Of a DNA stretch of 64,000 bases, positions 1 to 9,384 are shown piece by piece. Every line of letters starts with the position of its first letter. Positions within the stretch are counted from its first letter, which is position 1. The notes beneath the pieces are model-generated. The model had not been told where the DNA came from. It saw nothing but the letters and a program-made list of their open reading frames with translations, and made no database searches. A program made the translations under genes and the position numbers. The stretch covers positions 124,001 to 188,000 of the forward strand of contig MEQB01000011.1 in assembly GCA_001770015.1 (NCBI GenBank), written 5' to 3'. This DNA is from Bdellovibrionales bacterium RIFOXYC1_FULL_37_79 (lineage in GTDB: Bacteria; Bdellovibrionota; Bacteriovoracia; Bacteriovoracales; Bacteriovoracaceae).

Positions 1-3000
1 ATTCGGTTAAATTAACTTCAATGGCGGAAAGCGGATCCAGTAACCTGAAAAGAATCTTTTGATCTTCCAAATTAGGGCATGCCGGATAACCAAATGAATA
101 GCGTTTCCCGTGGTATCTGGCCTGCAGACGATCTTTCATTTTCATATCAACCGGATCGGGATTACCCCAGGCGTTTCGGATATTGGCATGCAGGAGTTCG
201 GCATAGGCTTCCGCAAGCTCGATCGCCAAAGCTGCGACAATGTGAGAATGCAAATAGTGACCTTGGTCTTTGAGGTGCTTGGTCAGTTCCTTGATGCCAA
301 ACCCGACGGAAGTTACAAATATCGCCACATTATCAATAACCCCGCTTGCTTTGGGAATAACGTAATCACTCAGGCATAATCCATTTTCTTTTGGCTGTCT
401 GGGAAGAATAAGGCTTTCTTGTATATTTTCATTTTGGTCTAAAAGGTGGATGGTGTTTCCCTCGCTATAGCATTTGAAAAATTGATAAACAGCTCTTGGA
501 ATAAAGTGCGTGGTCTTATATTGCTCTTTAACTTTTAATACTTCCTCATAAATCTCCAGGGCCTTGAGTCCTTGAGGAGTCTTTTTTAATTCATTAAAAT
601 TATTATTGCTTAAAAGCTCAACCTCCTCTTTGTGAACGCCGAGGTGTCTTTTATAGATCATAATGGGATTGATAAAATTAAAAATTTGATCAATGGGGGT
701 ATTTTTTAAAATATGCTTGTCAAAATCGGGTGCGCTTGGGGCAACGGTTAGAACTTCCACTTCCTTTGATCTGGTTTGATCATTGGATAGGGTGCTCGAT
801 TTGCTGTTTGGCCCGATATCCAAATTATTTTTTTCCTCATCAATTTTGTTAAGCAAGGTGGAAAATTCCTCTGGATTGATGATTTTATCAGCGAGAGCCA
901 GTCCTTGCATGGCATCCTTGGCGTAAATGGCCCTGCCCTCACCATAAGCAGGGTCAATTTTATTTAAGACAAAATTCTTAGACAAAGCGGCTCCGCCCAC
1001 CAGGATAGGAATGTTAACTCCCGCCTCTTTTAAATCCCCGGCGGAGATTTCCATTTGTTGAGCTGATTTGACCAGCAATCCACTCAGTCCAATAATGTCC
1101 GGACGATGTTCTTTGGCCGCAGCGATAAGTTGTTCGGAGGTGATTTTGATTCCCATATTGATGACTTCATAGCCATTGTTGCTCAAAATGATATCCACCA
1201 GGTTTTTGCCAATATCGTGAACGTCGCCCTTGACGGTGGCGAGCAGGACTTTGCCTTTTTGTCTTTGTTGGGTTTTAGGCATGAATGGTTTTAAAAAATC
1301 AACCGCTGCCTTCATTACTTCAGCGGACTGTAACACTTCTGCCACGATCAATTTATTTTCGTTAAACAAAACTCCGACTTCTTTCATTCCGGCCATAAGT
1401 GGACCGTTAATGATATCAAGGGGACTCTGGGTTTTTAATAACTCGGTAAGATCACCGGTAAGTCCGGTTTTGGTGCCGTCTTTTATATATTGCGCAAGCC
1501 TTTGATCAAGTGGAAGGTCCGAGGTGTTTTTTTCGGTATCGACTTTTTTATCTCTAAAAAAAGCGGCAAATTGTCCAATGGGATCAGCTCCGATGTTGAA
1601 AAGTAGATTTTCTGATAAAGTAATTTCTTCCTTCGAAAGGGAATTAAATCTTTTCATACCTTGAGCGTTCACGATGGCGAGATCCAGTCCCGCTTTTACA
1701 CAGTGATAAAGAAAAACAGTATTTAAAACCTCGCGACCGGCCGGTGGAAGCCCGAAAGAAACATTGGAAATTCCAAGTACCGTTTTTGATCTGGGATATT
1801 TTTCTTTAATCAGGCGCACGCCTTCGATGGTTTCCTTGGCCGATCCAATATAATCGGCATTACCTGTGCCACAAGGAAAAACCAGTGGGTCAAAATATAA
1901 GTCGGTTTCTGAAATGCCGTATTTTTGGGTGAGCAGGTCATAGGATTTGGTGGCAATTTCCAGCTTTCTTTCCTTGGTAACGGCCATGCCCTGGATGGGG
2001 TTATCATCGATGGTCCCGACGACGAGGGCCGCTCCAAATTGTCTGGCAAGCTTTGAGATGGATTTAAAACGCTCTTCACCGTTTTCCAAATTGATGGAAT
2101 TAATAATGGCTTTGCCTTGCAGTTTTTTAAGGGAGTCGTGAACCACCTTATCATCCGTGCTATCAATCATGACAGGACTTTTGATTTTTTTAATCAGTAC
2201 GTCCAGAAATCTAGACATGTCACTGCGTTCATCACGATCTGGATTGGCGAGGCATACATCAATGATGTGGGCCCCTTTCTTGACCTGATTCTTGGCAATT
2301 TCCGCAGCCTCATCAAATTTTTGTTCAGCAACGAGGGTGCGAAATTTTTTTGATCCAATGGAGTTGGTGCGCTCTCCAACTATAATGGGGCGTTTTTCGT
2401 CGGAGACCTCCAGATAATCAATCTCTGACAAAGTGGAGGATTTGGTGGGGCAGGTCATCCGTGGTTTTTTGAAGGCAGCCATTTTACTGATGGCCTCAAT
2501 ATGTTTGGGAGTTGTTCCACAACATCCGCCCAGTAAATTGATCCAGCCATGATCAACAAATTTTTCAAGGACGGAGGTGACCATTTCCGGGGTTTCTAGA
2601 TAGTTTCCATTTTCATCAGGCAGACCTGCATTGGGGACGCAAGCGATTTTGGTTTGGGCCAAAGTGGACATGGATCTTATAAAATCGGTCATGAAAGATG
2701 GACCAGTGGCACAGTTGATTCCCAGATAGAGTAGGTCAATGTGTTCCAAGGAAGCGATCAAGGATTCTATGGTTTGTCCGGCCAGCATGGAGCCCATGGC
2801 TTCGATGGTGGCAGATACGGCGATGGGAACGATAACGTCTTTTTCATCAAGCAGTTTGTTTATTCCAATCAAACCGGCCTTGATGTTTCTGGTGTCGTTG
2901 CAGGTTTCCAGTAAAAAATAATCAACGCCACCCTCATAGAGACCTTTCGCCTGAAGATAGTAATTTTCAGATAATTCATCAAAAGTGATTCCTCCGGTAA

Positions 3001-3409
3001 GGGAGAGTGACTTGGTGGTAGGCCCCATCGAGCCGGCCACAAATCTGGGCTTGCTTGAATTTTTCTTGGTATATTCGTCAGCAATTTTTCTTGCGATGGT
3101 GGCGGCTTGAAAATTTATTTCGTAATATTTTTCTTGTAAGTCGTACTCGGCCAGTACGAAGGGAACTCCTCCGAAGGAGTTGGTTTCAATAATATCAGCG
3201 CCGGCATCCAGATATTGCTGGTGAACGTCGGATACCACATCCGGTCTGGTGAGTACCAGATGTTCGTTGCATCCTTCATATTTTTCTCCACCAAAATCCT
3301 TGGCAGTTAAATTTTTACCTTGAAGCGCAGTACCAGTCGCCCCATCTAAAACCAGTATTCTCTTTTCAAGTTCTTGAATCAGTAACGGATTGCGCAACCT
3401 TTTTTTCAT
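1..3409 (-). CDS. metH: Cobalamin-dependent methionine synthase (3' end beyond window)
   Basis: Transfers a methyl group from 5-methyltetrahydrofolate to homocysteine through methylcobalamin; cytoplasmic. The frame is open from ATG at 3409 (AGGGA just upstream) to the left edge, giving 1136 residues and no stop. Domains in order: homocysteine/zinc domain with Cys233 in GINCATGP and Cys296-Cys297 in GGCCGT; pterin-binding domain starting near GERTNS (about residue 350); B12 domain with DVHDIGK (His731 is the cobalt ligand by family analogy); activation domain, still recognisable at the edge by GYPACPN and a following EVNLTE stretch. By comparison with the family only a few tens of residues are missing. 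It points away from the polysaccharide genes and is probably a housekeeping neighbour. I checked that start and B12 motif share one frame. Very sure. Confidence 0.97.
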   Translation of the reverse strand, partial: MKKRLRNPLLIQELEKRILVLDGATGTALQGKNLTAKDFGGEKYEGCNEHLVLTRPDVVSDVHQQYLDAGADIIETNSFGGVPFVLAEYDLQEKYYEINFQAATIARKIADEYTKKNSSKPRFVAGSMGPTTKSLSLTGGITFDELSENYYLQAKGLYEGGVDYFLLETCNDTRNIKAGLIGINKLLDEKDVIVPIAVSATIEAMGSMLAGQTIESLIASLEHIDLLYLGINCATGPSFMTDFIRSMSTLAQTKIACVPNAGLPDENGNYLETPEMVTSVLEKFVDHGWINLLGGCCGTTPKHIEAISKMAAFKKPRMTCPTKSSTLSEIDYLEVSDEKRPIIVGERTNSIGSKKFRTLVAEQKFDEAAEIAKNQVKKGAHIIDVCLANPDRDERSDMSRFLDVLIKKIKSPVMIDSTDDKVVHDSLKKLQGKAIINSINLENGEERFKSISKLARQFGAALVVGTIDDNPIQGMAVTKERKLEIATKSYDLLTQKYGISETDLYFDPLVFPCGTGNADYIGSAKETIEGVRLIKEKYPRSKTVLGISNVSFGLPPAGREVLNTVFLYHCVKAGLDLAIVNAQGMKRFNSLSKEEITLSENLLFNIGADPIGQFAAFFRDKKVDTEKNTSDLPLDQRLAQYIKDGTKTGLTGDLTELLKTQSPLDIINGPLMAGMKEVGVLFNENKLIVAEVLQSAEVMKAAVDFLKPFMPKTQQRQKGKVLLATVKGDVHDIGKNLVDIILSNNGYEVINMGIKITSEQLIAAAKEHRPDIIGLSGLLVKSAQQMEISAGDLKEAGVNIPILVGGAALSKNFVLNKIDPAYGEGRAIYAKDAMQGLALADKIINPEEFSTLLNKIDEEKNNLDIGPNSKSSTLSNDQTRSKEVEVLTVAPSAPDFDKHILKNTPIDQIFNFINPIMIYKRHLGVHKEEVELLSNNNFNELKKTPQGLKALEIYEEVLKVKEQYKTTHFIPRAVYQFFKCYSEGNTIHLLDQNENIQESLILPRQPKENGLCLSDYVIPKASGVIDNVAIFVTSVGFGIKELTKHLKDQGHYLHSHIVAALAIELAEAYAELLHANIRNAWGNPDPVDMKMKDRLQARYHGKRYSFGYPACPNLEDQKILFRLLDPLSAIEVNLTE

Positions 3410-3441
3410 GAAATATCCCTTTTAAACTTTATTGAAGGCCT

Positions 3442-3470
3442 ATATTAACCTATGATGGATGTCTTCTCAA
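3442..3470 (-). promoter_or_regulatory. Putative sigma70-type promoter of metH
   Basis: On the minus strand TTGAGA (3470-3465) and TAATAT (3447-3442) are separated by exactly 17 bp and lie 33 bp upstream of the metH ATG. This is a good match to a vegetative promoter, by sequence only. Confidence 0.5.
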
Positions 3471-3483
3471 GCGAAGGCTTGAG
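3466..3483. promoter_or_regulatory. Perfect 7-bp stem-loop in the metH/galE divergent region
   Basis: CTCAAGC, loop GAAG, GCTTGAG. The stem overlaps the -35 box proposed for metH and would lie in the leader of the divergent epimerase gene. It could be an operator or a leader hairpin. No T-run follows, so it is not a typical terminator. Confidence 0.4.
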
Positions 3484-3525
3484 TTATATGATGTTAAAAT
3501 TAATGAACAGTTGGAGAAAATAAAA

Positions 3526-4506
3526 ATGGATAAGCATATATTAATTACGGGTGGGGCCGGTTATATCGGGTCACATGTTGTTAAACTATTTGGAGAGTAT
3601 GGAAAAAAAATGGTCATACTGGATAATTTAAGTACCGGGGTTAAAAAAAATATTTTATATGGGGATCTGGTAGTGGGCGATGTGGGGTGTGAGGATGATC
3701 TTAATGTTGTATTTTCAAAATATGATATAGGGGCGGTTATTCACTTTGCAGGCAGCATAAGCGTTCCCGAGTCTGTGGAAAACCCGCTAAAATATTATCA
3801 CAATAATACCGCTAATACTCTGACGCTGGTTAAAAAATGTGTTGAACTGAATGTGAATAATTTTATTTTTTCCTCCACGGCAGCAACTTATGGATTGGGT
3901 GAAGGAAGGCCGCTGGATGAGGATGATTTGCAAAAGCCGATTAATCCCTACGGGCAAAGCAAATTAATGATCGAAAAAATTTTGCGAGATGTTTCCAATG
4001 CCCATAGCGAATTCAAACATATTGCCCTCAGATATTTTAATGTGGCCGGGGCGGATATAGAGGGGAAAATTGGTCAAAGCACCCCGGATGCCACTCATTT
4101 GATCAAGATTGCCTCTCAAGTGGCGCTTGGAAAACGCCTGGAGCTTTCAATCTTCGGGGATGATTACAACACTCCGGACGGTACTTGCATCAGGGATTAT
4201 ATTCATGTGATGGATCTGGCCCAGGCGCATGTCGATGCGCTCGACTACCTGATAAAGGAAAAAAAATCCAATTATATGAATTGTGGCTATTCCAAGGGTT
4301 TTTCCGTCAAAGAAGTGGTAAGTGAAGTCAAGAACACTTTGCAGCTTGATTTTCCAGTTAAAATTGCGCCAAGAAGAGATGGTGATCCGGATCTTTTGGT
4401 CTCCAAATGCGAAAAAATAAAAAAGCTGACCGGTTGGAAGCCCAGGTATAACGATTTATCGTTGATGATCAAGACGGCTTATGAGTGGGAGAAAAAAATT
4501 TCATGA
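3526..4506 (+). CDS. galE: UDP-glucose 4-epimerase family SDR
   Basis: Extended short-chain dehydrogenase that most likely interconverts UDP-glucose/UDP-galactose (or the GlcNAc/GalNAc pair) for polysaccharide assembly. With the ATG at 3526 the protein has 326 residues: NAD-binding GGAGYIGS at 9-16, catalytic Thr118 in FSSTAATYG, and Tyr142-x3-Lys146. I prefer ATG 3526 over an in-frame TTG at 3511 because GGAG at 3513-3516 sits nine bases before the ATG. The stop overlaps the next start as ATGA, so the two genes are translationally coupled. Length and motifs fit GalE; exact substrate not shown by sequence. Confidence 0.88.
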   Translation: MDKHILITGGAGYIGSHVVKLFGEYGKKMVILDNLSTGVKKNILYGDLVVGDVGCEDDLNVVFSKYDIGAVIHFAGSISVPESVENPLKYYHNNTANTLTLVKKCVELNVNNFIFSSTAATYGLGEGRPLDEDDLQKPINPYGQSKLMIEKILRDVSNAHSEFKHIALRYFNVAGADIEGKIGQSTPDATHLIKIASQVALGKRLELSIFGDDYNTPDGTCIRDYIHVMDLAQAHVDALDYLIKEKKSNYMNCGYSKGFSVKEVVSEVKNTLQLDFPVKIAPRRDGDPDLLVSKCEKIKKLTGWKPRYNDLSLMIKTAYEWEKKIS

Positions 4507-5606
4507 ACGTGGTGCTCCTACATGATTGGCTGACCGGGTTTCGCGGAGGTGAACGGGTTTTAGAGGTTTTTTGTGAAATGTTTCCCACGGCGCCACTTTA
4601 TACCCTGATTCATGTAAAAAATTCCACCAGTGAATTAATTGAAAATAGAAAAATCACGGCATCGTTTTTAAATCGTATCCCAGGAATCGGGAAGCATTAT
4701 CGGAAAGCACTCCCGCTGATGCCACTGGCGGCGGATTTATTAAAAATCAGCGAAAAAGCGGATTTAATAATTTCAAGCTCCCATTGTGTAATCAAGGGAG
4801 TGAAAAAACCAAACGGGGCCAAACATCTTTCCTACATTCATAGTCCTATGAGATACATGTACGATCAATATGATAATTATTTCGGTCCTTCGGCTCCACT
4901 GATCCAAAGAGTCGGTGCCCGCATTTGCAAACCCTATTTGACCAGCTGGGATATCAAATCCAATCAAAACATTGACGTCATGGTGGCCAATTCAGGGTTT
5001 GTAAAAGAGAGAATTAAAAAATTTTATAATCAAGATACCCGGGTTATTCATCCTTTTGTTGAACTTGCCGATTTCAAGGCATTTCAAAATCAACCCGCCG
5101 GCAAGGAAGATTACTATTTAATGGTGACGGCCTTTGCTCCCAATAAAAAAGTGGATTTGGCGGTGGAAGCATTTAACCTCAATAAAAGAAAATTAAAAAT
5201 TATTGGCGGTGGCCAGCAAGAGGAATATTTAAAATCAATTGCGGGAAAAAATATTGAATTTTTGGGAAACCTTTCCAGAGAAGAAGTGATTGATCATTTT
5301 TCCCGGGCAAGAGCATTTATATTTCCAGGCGTGGAAGACTTTGGGATTACCCCCCTCGAATCAATGGCTGCCGGGACTCCTGTCATAGCCAGGAAGATTG
5401 GCGGGGTGCTGGAAACTTTAACCGATAAAACCGCTGAATTTTTTATTAACGACTCGGTGGAGGAATTAAATGAGGCCATCTCCCGATTTGAAAAGAAAGT
5501 TTTCAATCATCATGATTTGATCGAGCGCTCTTGTTTTTTTTCCCGAGAGGCATTTAAAGCAAATATTTTAAAAACAATTGATAGTATGATGGGAAAAATA
5601 TGTTGA
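4503..5606 (+). CDS. GT4-family glycosyltransferase
   Basis: Retaining GT-B glycosyltransferase of the GT4 family, probably adding a sugar to a lipid-linked polysaccharide intermediate at the cytoplasmic membrane. The 367-residue protein has an N-terminal acceptor half (HDWLTGFRGGER near residue 7) and a C-terminal donor half with the E-x7-E motif Glu278 to Glu286 in EDFGITPLE. Start ATG 4503 overlaps the galE stop (ATGA) and has GGGAG at 4487-4491; an upstream in-frame GTG at 4485 is less likely. Its stop lies inside the next gene's start region. Resembles WbaZ-type mannosyltransferases, but the sugar cannot be read from sequence. Confidence 0.85.
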   Translation: MNVVLLHDWLTGFRGGERVLEVFCEMFPTAPLYTLIHVKNSTSELIENRKITASFLNRIPGIGKHYRKALPLMPLAADLLKISEKADLIISSSHCVIKGVKKPNGAKHLSYIHSPMRYMYDQYDNYFGPSAPLIQRVGARICKPYLTSWDIKSNQNIDVMVANSGFVKERIKKFYNQDTRVIHPFVELADFKAFQNQPAGKEDYYLMVTAFAPNKKVDLAVEAFNLNKRKLKIIGGGQQEEYLKSIAGKNIEFLGNLSREEVIDHFSRARAFIFPGVEDFGITPLESMAAGTPVIARKIGGVLETLTDKTAEFFINDSVEELNEAISRFEKKVFNHHDLIERSCFFSREAFKANILKTIDSMMGKIC

Positions 5607-6808
5607 AAACATTTAAACTGGATCAATTAACTTATTTGTCAGTTCTTATTTTAGCAATTTTTTTATTTGTTTCATTCTCAGTTTCGGCACTTCATCATAT
5701 TTTAATCATTGTACCTGGCGTCTTTTATTTATATAAAAATTGGAAAGATAATAATTTAAAATTGTCATCTAGTTCATGGGCGTTACTCGGGGTTGTCGTG
5801 ATGGCCATTTTATCGGTGGTTTTTAATAATGTGCCAGATCCCATGCGCATTATTTTGAAGCTTCGTTATTTTTTGATTGGAATTTTACTCATCTTTGCCC
5901 TGGAGGCATGGTTAAAAGAAAATGCTACTGTAAAAAAAATCAAATGGCTTATTTACCTTTTTTTAATTTGTGCCACCGTTGCTTCTTTGTCCGGGCTGGT
6001 GGCCAAATATTTCGGATATAATTACCTAAAAATGAAGCCGGCCTGTCATGCTGAGCGGACTTGCGGAATGTATGGCATGTATATGACTTACGCCTACGGA
6101 ATGCAGTTTTTTTTAATTATCAATCTGGCCTTGATACTTTTTTATAAAAAGCTCATGGTAAAATTGAATCTTCCGCTTTTAATCATGGTTTTTCTTATTA
6201 ACGGAGTCAGCTTTTATTTGTCCTATGCCAGAGGAGCTTATGTGGGGTTTTTGGTGGCACTTTCTTTTTTCTTTTTAAGAAAAAACCTGAAAAAGTTTTT
6301 CATAGTGGGGATTGGTCTGATACTTTTTGCGGTAATTGTTTTTTTTACCGTGCCTCAAATCAAAGAAACCTTTACTGATCATAATCGTCTTATTTCAAAT
6401 GACCAGCGCACCAGCCAGTATAAAGTTGCCTGGAGAGTGGGCCTGGAAAACCCCTTCCTGGGCCTTGGATATCGAAATTTTGAGCCTCAATCCAGAGAAT
6501 TAAAAACCAAATGGGGAATTGCATATCCGGAATTTCAAGGTCATGCTCATAATAATTTTCTGGAACACCTGGCCTCCACCGGGTTTATCGGTTTTATTTT
6601 TCTTATTTTATTTCATATTTTTTGGTTTATTGAGTCTTATAAAAGAAAAGATTCGCTCGGTGATTGTGCGATGGCCTTTATCGTCGCCCTTACTGCTTCT
6701 GGAATGGTTCAATATACCCTCGGTGATGGAGAAAATTTGTTGTTGATAATGGTTTTCTATGCGATTACCCAGATGCGGTGGCGGATAAATATGAAATTTG
6801 ATAAATAA
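5600..6808 (+). CDS. O-antigen ligase/polymerase family membrane protein (Wzy_C)
   Basis: Polytopic membrane protein of 402 residues with about ten hydrophobic segments. It carries the conserved periplasmic loop of the O-antigen ligase/polymerase family: the region ending in GLGYRNFEP and then GHAHNNFLEHLASTG, whose His-Asn-x-x-Leu pattern is the family hallmark. WaaL members join polymerised O-antigen to lipid A core; Wzy members polymerise repeat units; the two are hard to separate by sequence. Starts 7 bases inside the previous gene with GATGGGA upstream, so it is the third gene of a coupled operon. A second member lies at 14137-15405, so one may be ligase and the other polymerase. Confidence 0.85.
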   Translation: MLKTFKLDQLTYLSVLILAIFLFVSFSVSALHHILIIVPGVFYLYKNWKDNNLKLSSSSWALLGVVVMAILSVVFNNVPDPMRIILKLRYFLIGILLIFALEAWLKENATVKKIKWLIYLFLICATVASLSGLVAKYFGYNYLKMKPACHAERTCGMYGMYMTYAYGMQFFLIINLALILFYKKLMVKLNLPLLIMVFLINGVSFYLSYARGAYVGFLVALSFFFLRKNLKKFFIVGIGLILFAVIVFFTVPQIKETFTDHNRLISNDQRTSQYKVAWRVGLENPFLGLGYRNFEPQSRELKTKWGIAYPEFQGHAHNNFLEHLASTGFIGFIFLILFHIFWFIESYKRKDSLGDCAMAFIVALTASGMVQYTLGDGENLLLIMVFYAITQMRWRINMKFDK

Positions 6809-6857
6809 ATAATATTTAACAATCAACGGTTATTCAATAGATTTAATGTGCTGTTTT

Positions 6858-6901
6858 ACATTTATTCCTAGGAAAAAATGTGATAAACTACATTTTTATC
6901 C
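6858..6901. promoter_or_regulatory. Cluster of three ACATTT(T/A)TTCC-like half-sites before the ATPase gene
   Basis: ACATTTATTCC (6858-6868) and GGAAAAAATGT (6871-6881) form an inverted repeat with one mismatch. A third half-site, ACATTTTTATCC (6890-6901), follows just before the coding region. A TGATAA at 6881-6886 could be a -10 box. The arrangement looks like an operator, but no regulator is encoded next to it. Confidence 0.35.
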
Positions 6902-6919
6902 ATGAATATAGGTGTTGTC

Positions 6920-8233
6920 ATGTATTTTCAAAGGTTTAAGTCTAAAGATCTTGAAAGATGGAAAAATAATGAAAATCGTCTTCCTATGATTATCAAAGGT
7001 GCCAGACAAACTGGAAAAACCTTTTTAGTAAATGAGTTTGGGAAAAATTTTTCTAATTTTTTTGAACTCAATTTCCAAAAAGACAAGCTCATTCATGATT
7101 TTTTTATATCGGATAATCGCCCCTCAAAGATTGTTGAGAAGTTGGAAATATATTTAAAGAAAAAAATTAATATGACGGAGGATTTGATTTTTTTTGACGA
7201 AATTCAAGACTGTCCTGAAGCATTAAATTCTTTAAAATATTTCGCAGAAGAATACCCTCAGAGTTGTATAATAGGGGCTGGTTCATTACTAGGTCTTTAT
7301 CTTTCACAACACACTTTTCCGGTGGGAAAAGTACAATTTGAAACCCTATATCCCATGTCATTTGCGGAATATTTACAGGCAAAAAATGAATCAAATTTAG
7401 CCTTGGCGCTTCATAATTTTGATTCATCCAAGATTGAAGATATTAAATTAATAAATTCATTTCATGGGTATTTGCTGGATCTGCTCAAGGAATTTTTTAT
7501 TGTTGGTGGAATGCCAAAGGTGGTTTCGACTTTTTTAGAAACCAAAAATGTACTAAGCGCTAGGGAAGTTCAGCTGGCTTTGTTGACCAGTTATCAAGCA
7601 GATTTTGCCAAATTTTCTGGTCCTTTGGATGCGCTTAAAATATTTAGTGTTTTTGAAAATATTCCTAAGCAACTGGCCAAAGATAATCGAAAATTTCAAT
7701 TTAATTTACTTAAAAAAGGATCCCGCTATAATGAATTTTCCAGTTGCATTGACTGGCTGACAGCCGCAGGACTTGTTTATAAAGTTCCTATTTTAAATCA
7801 TGTTGAAATTCCACTTAAAACTTGCCAGCAGGAAAATATTTTTAAATTATATCTTTTTGATGTCGGTCTGCTTGGGGCTTTGAGTGAGTTGCCTCTTGAG
7901 GCATTTATGTATGAAGGTAGCTTGTTTAAAACATTCAAAGGTGCATTCTCTGAGAATTTTTTCTTGCAAGAGTTTCGGTCAAATCGAAGTGAGTCATTCT
8001 ATAGTTGGCTTGGTAAAACCAGTGAAATTGATTTTCTTTTTCAGGATGAAATTAAAATGAATTTCTGGCCGATCGAAGTTAAATCTGGGGAATCTGGCAA
8101 ACTTAAATCTCTCAACGTGTTTTGTGAAATATATTCTTTAATGTGGAAGACCCGATGTTCAGCCAGGGCCCTTGAAATAAATGAGCAGGCACAATTTAGA
8201 AATTTTCCTCTTTATCTAGCGGGGAAAGTTTAG
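6920..8233 (+). CDS. AAA ATPase with C-terminal DUF4143 domain
   Basis: ATP-binding protein of the AAA_14/DUF4143 type, 437 residues. Walker A GARQTGKT at 27-34, Walker B LIFFDEIQD at about 89-97, then a C-terminal DUF4143 region containing SEIDFLF and PIEVKSGE, the D...E-x-K spacing of a PD-(D/E)XK nuclease-like fold. Start ATG 6920 has AGGTG five bases upstream; the in-frame ATG at 6902 has no ribosome site. Family function is unestablished; members are common, often horizontally moved accessory genes. It stands alone between the plus-strand operon and a toxin-antitoxin pair. Family assignment is secure, function open. Confidence 0.85.
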   Translation: MYFQRFKSKDLERWKNNENRLPMIIKGARQTGKTFLVNEFGKNFSNFFELNFQKDKLIHDFFISDNRPSKIVEKLEIYLKKKINMTEDLIFFDEIQDCPEALNSLKYFAEEYPQSCIIGAGSLLGLYLSQHTFPVGKVQFETLYPMSFAEYLQAKNESNLALALHNFDSSKIEDIKLINSFHGYLLDLLKEFFIVGGMPKVVSTFLETKNVLSAREVQLALLTSYQADFAKFSGPLDALKIFSVFENIPKQLAKDNRKFQFNLLKKGSRYNEFSSCIDWLTAAGLVYKVPILNHVEIPLKTCQQENIFKLYLFDVGLLGALSELPLEAFMYEGSLFKTFKGAFSENFFLQEFRSNRSESFYSWLGKTSEIDFLFQDEIKMNFWPIEVKSGESGKLKSLNVFCEIYSLMWKTRCSARALEINEQAQFRNFPLYLAGKV

Positions 8234-8499
8234 ACAGTACGGTGCTGTAGGTAAATGGCATAATCTTAACTTTTGTAAATGATACCGTCTCAATTCCATC
8301 AAAACATCTATAGTGATCTGTTAAGAAGTGTATGCAATTTAAATTTGAAAAAGATATTTATTGGCAATGATTAACAATTGAAAGAGGTTGTTTTTTTGAT
8401 TAAGTTGCCGATTTTACATGCTTAGGAATTGCTTGTTTTGTGATATGTACTTCATGGAATATTCCCTTGATTGCATATAGCTTTGGAGGTATAATAATT
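8234..8499. other. 266-bp intergenic region upstream of higBA
   Basis: AT-rich spacer between the ATPase gene and the toxin-antitoxin pair. I found no convincing open reading frame, terminator hairpin or gene remnant. It must contain the higBA promoter, but no clean -35/-10 pair stands out. GGAGGT at 8485-8490 is the ribosome site of the toxin gene. Confidence 0.4.
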
Positions 8500-8898
8500 A
8501 TGTGGAACATCAAGCAAACAGAGGAGTTTCAGGATTGGTTTGAAGAGGCTAATAACCTTCTTCAGGCTGATGTTGTTGAGAACGTAGAAGTTTTGAGACA
8601 AATGGGACCTCATTTGGGAAGACCTAAGGCTGACACAATAAAAGGTAGTACCATTTCAAATTTAAAAGAGCTGAGATTTATGAGTGGGGAGAAGGTTATA
8701 CGATTATTTTATGTTTTTGATCCTGACCGAAATGGGGTTCTATTAGTTGGTGGGAATAAAACTGGAATTGGAAATAAAAAATTTTATCAGCAGATGATTG
8801 ATAAATGTGAAAAAATTTATGTTAATTATTTAGTGAAGAGAAGCAAGGCAATTAAAAAGAAAACTTCTTGCAAAACTGGCAAGGGAGAAACCAAATGA
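8500..8898 (+). CDS. higB: HigB/RelE-type toxin (Gp49 family)
   Basis: 132-residue basic protein of the phage-derived Gp49/HigB family, within the RelE/ParE superfamily; members usually cleave mRNA at the ribosome. Visible family features are the N-terminal WNIKQTEEFQDWF, the central GPHLGRPKADTIKGS with NLKELRF, and IRLFYVFDPDRNGVLLVGGNKTG. The lysine-rich tail is longer than usual. Start ATG 8500 has GGAGGT nine bases upstream; a longer frame from 8440 lacks such a site. The stop overlaps the antitoxin start as ATGA. The toxin-first order is typical of HigBA. Confidence 0.85.
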   Translation: MWNIKQTEEFQDWFEEANNLLQADVVENVEVLRQMGPHLGRPKADTIKGSTISNLKELRFMSGEKVIRLFYVFDPDRNGVLLVGGNKTGIGNKKFYQQMIDKCEKIYVNYLVKRSKAIKKKTSCKTGKGETK

Positions 8899-9218
8899 AA
8901 AAGAAGGGAAAAAAAAGAAATTCAAACTTTTTTGCTAATGCACAAGAGGTCATGGGAGAAAAGCGATTTAATAAGGCTATTAAAAAAGGGCATAAGGTCG
9001 CGAATGAGCTAAGGCTTAAATTGGCTAGAGAGATTATTGGTCTAAATCAGACTGACCTGGAAGGTTTGTCTCAGCCCGAAGTCTCTAAAATTGAGGCCAG
9101 GAAAGATGTGAAAATTTCAACGTTGAATAGATATGCAGCAGCTATGGGAATGAAAATTAAAATTATCTTGGTTTCAAAAGATAAGGACGAATTTGAGCCA
9201 ATTGCGATTTATGGATAG
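8895..9218 (+). CDS. higA: HigA-type XRE antitoxin
   Basis: 107-residue helix-turn-helix antitoxin, partner of the upstream HigB-like toxin; expected to bind it and repress the shared promoter. The HTH spans about residues 44-80 (LAREIIGLNQTDLEGLSQ, then PEVSKIEARKD), followed by the C-terminal GMKIKIILVS strand and an EPIAIYG end. Start ATG 8895 overlaps the toxin stop and has GGGA upstream. A decayed homologue of its HTH and C-terminus occurs at 53803-53913. Confidence 0.87.
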   Translation: MKKKGKKRNSNFFANAQEVMGEKRFNKAIKKGHKVANELRLKLAREIIGLNQTDLEGLSQPEVSKIEARKDVKISTLNRYAAAMGMKIKIILVSKDKDEFEPIAIYG

Positions 9219-9384
9219 ATCTAATAAAAAAAACCTTTAAGCTAATCGGCGGTATCATTATCGGCTCACCAAGTTGGCGCATTTAAAATCATGTGGGTAT
9301 GAACATTTTTGGCGTATTATTCAATGTTGACTTTCAAAAAAACGCCGTAATTATTAAAGTATGGTTTAAGAAATGTTCAATTTT

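Noticed and set aside
748-3084. Short open frames within metH on both strands
   Set aside because: All are out of frame with the continuous metH reading frame and show no family motifs.
3511-3525. TTG start for the epimerase gene
   Set aside because: The SD GGAG overlaps these codons and is placed correctly for ATG 3526.
9219-9384. Terminator between higA and lhgO
   Set aside because: Only a weak GGCGT/ACGCC pairing with a long loop and no T-run.
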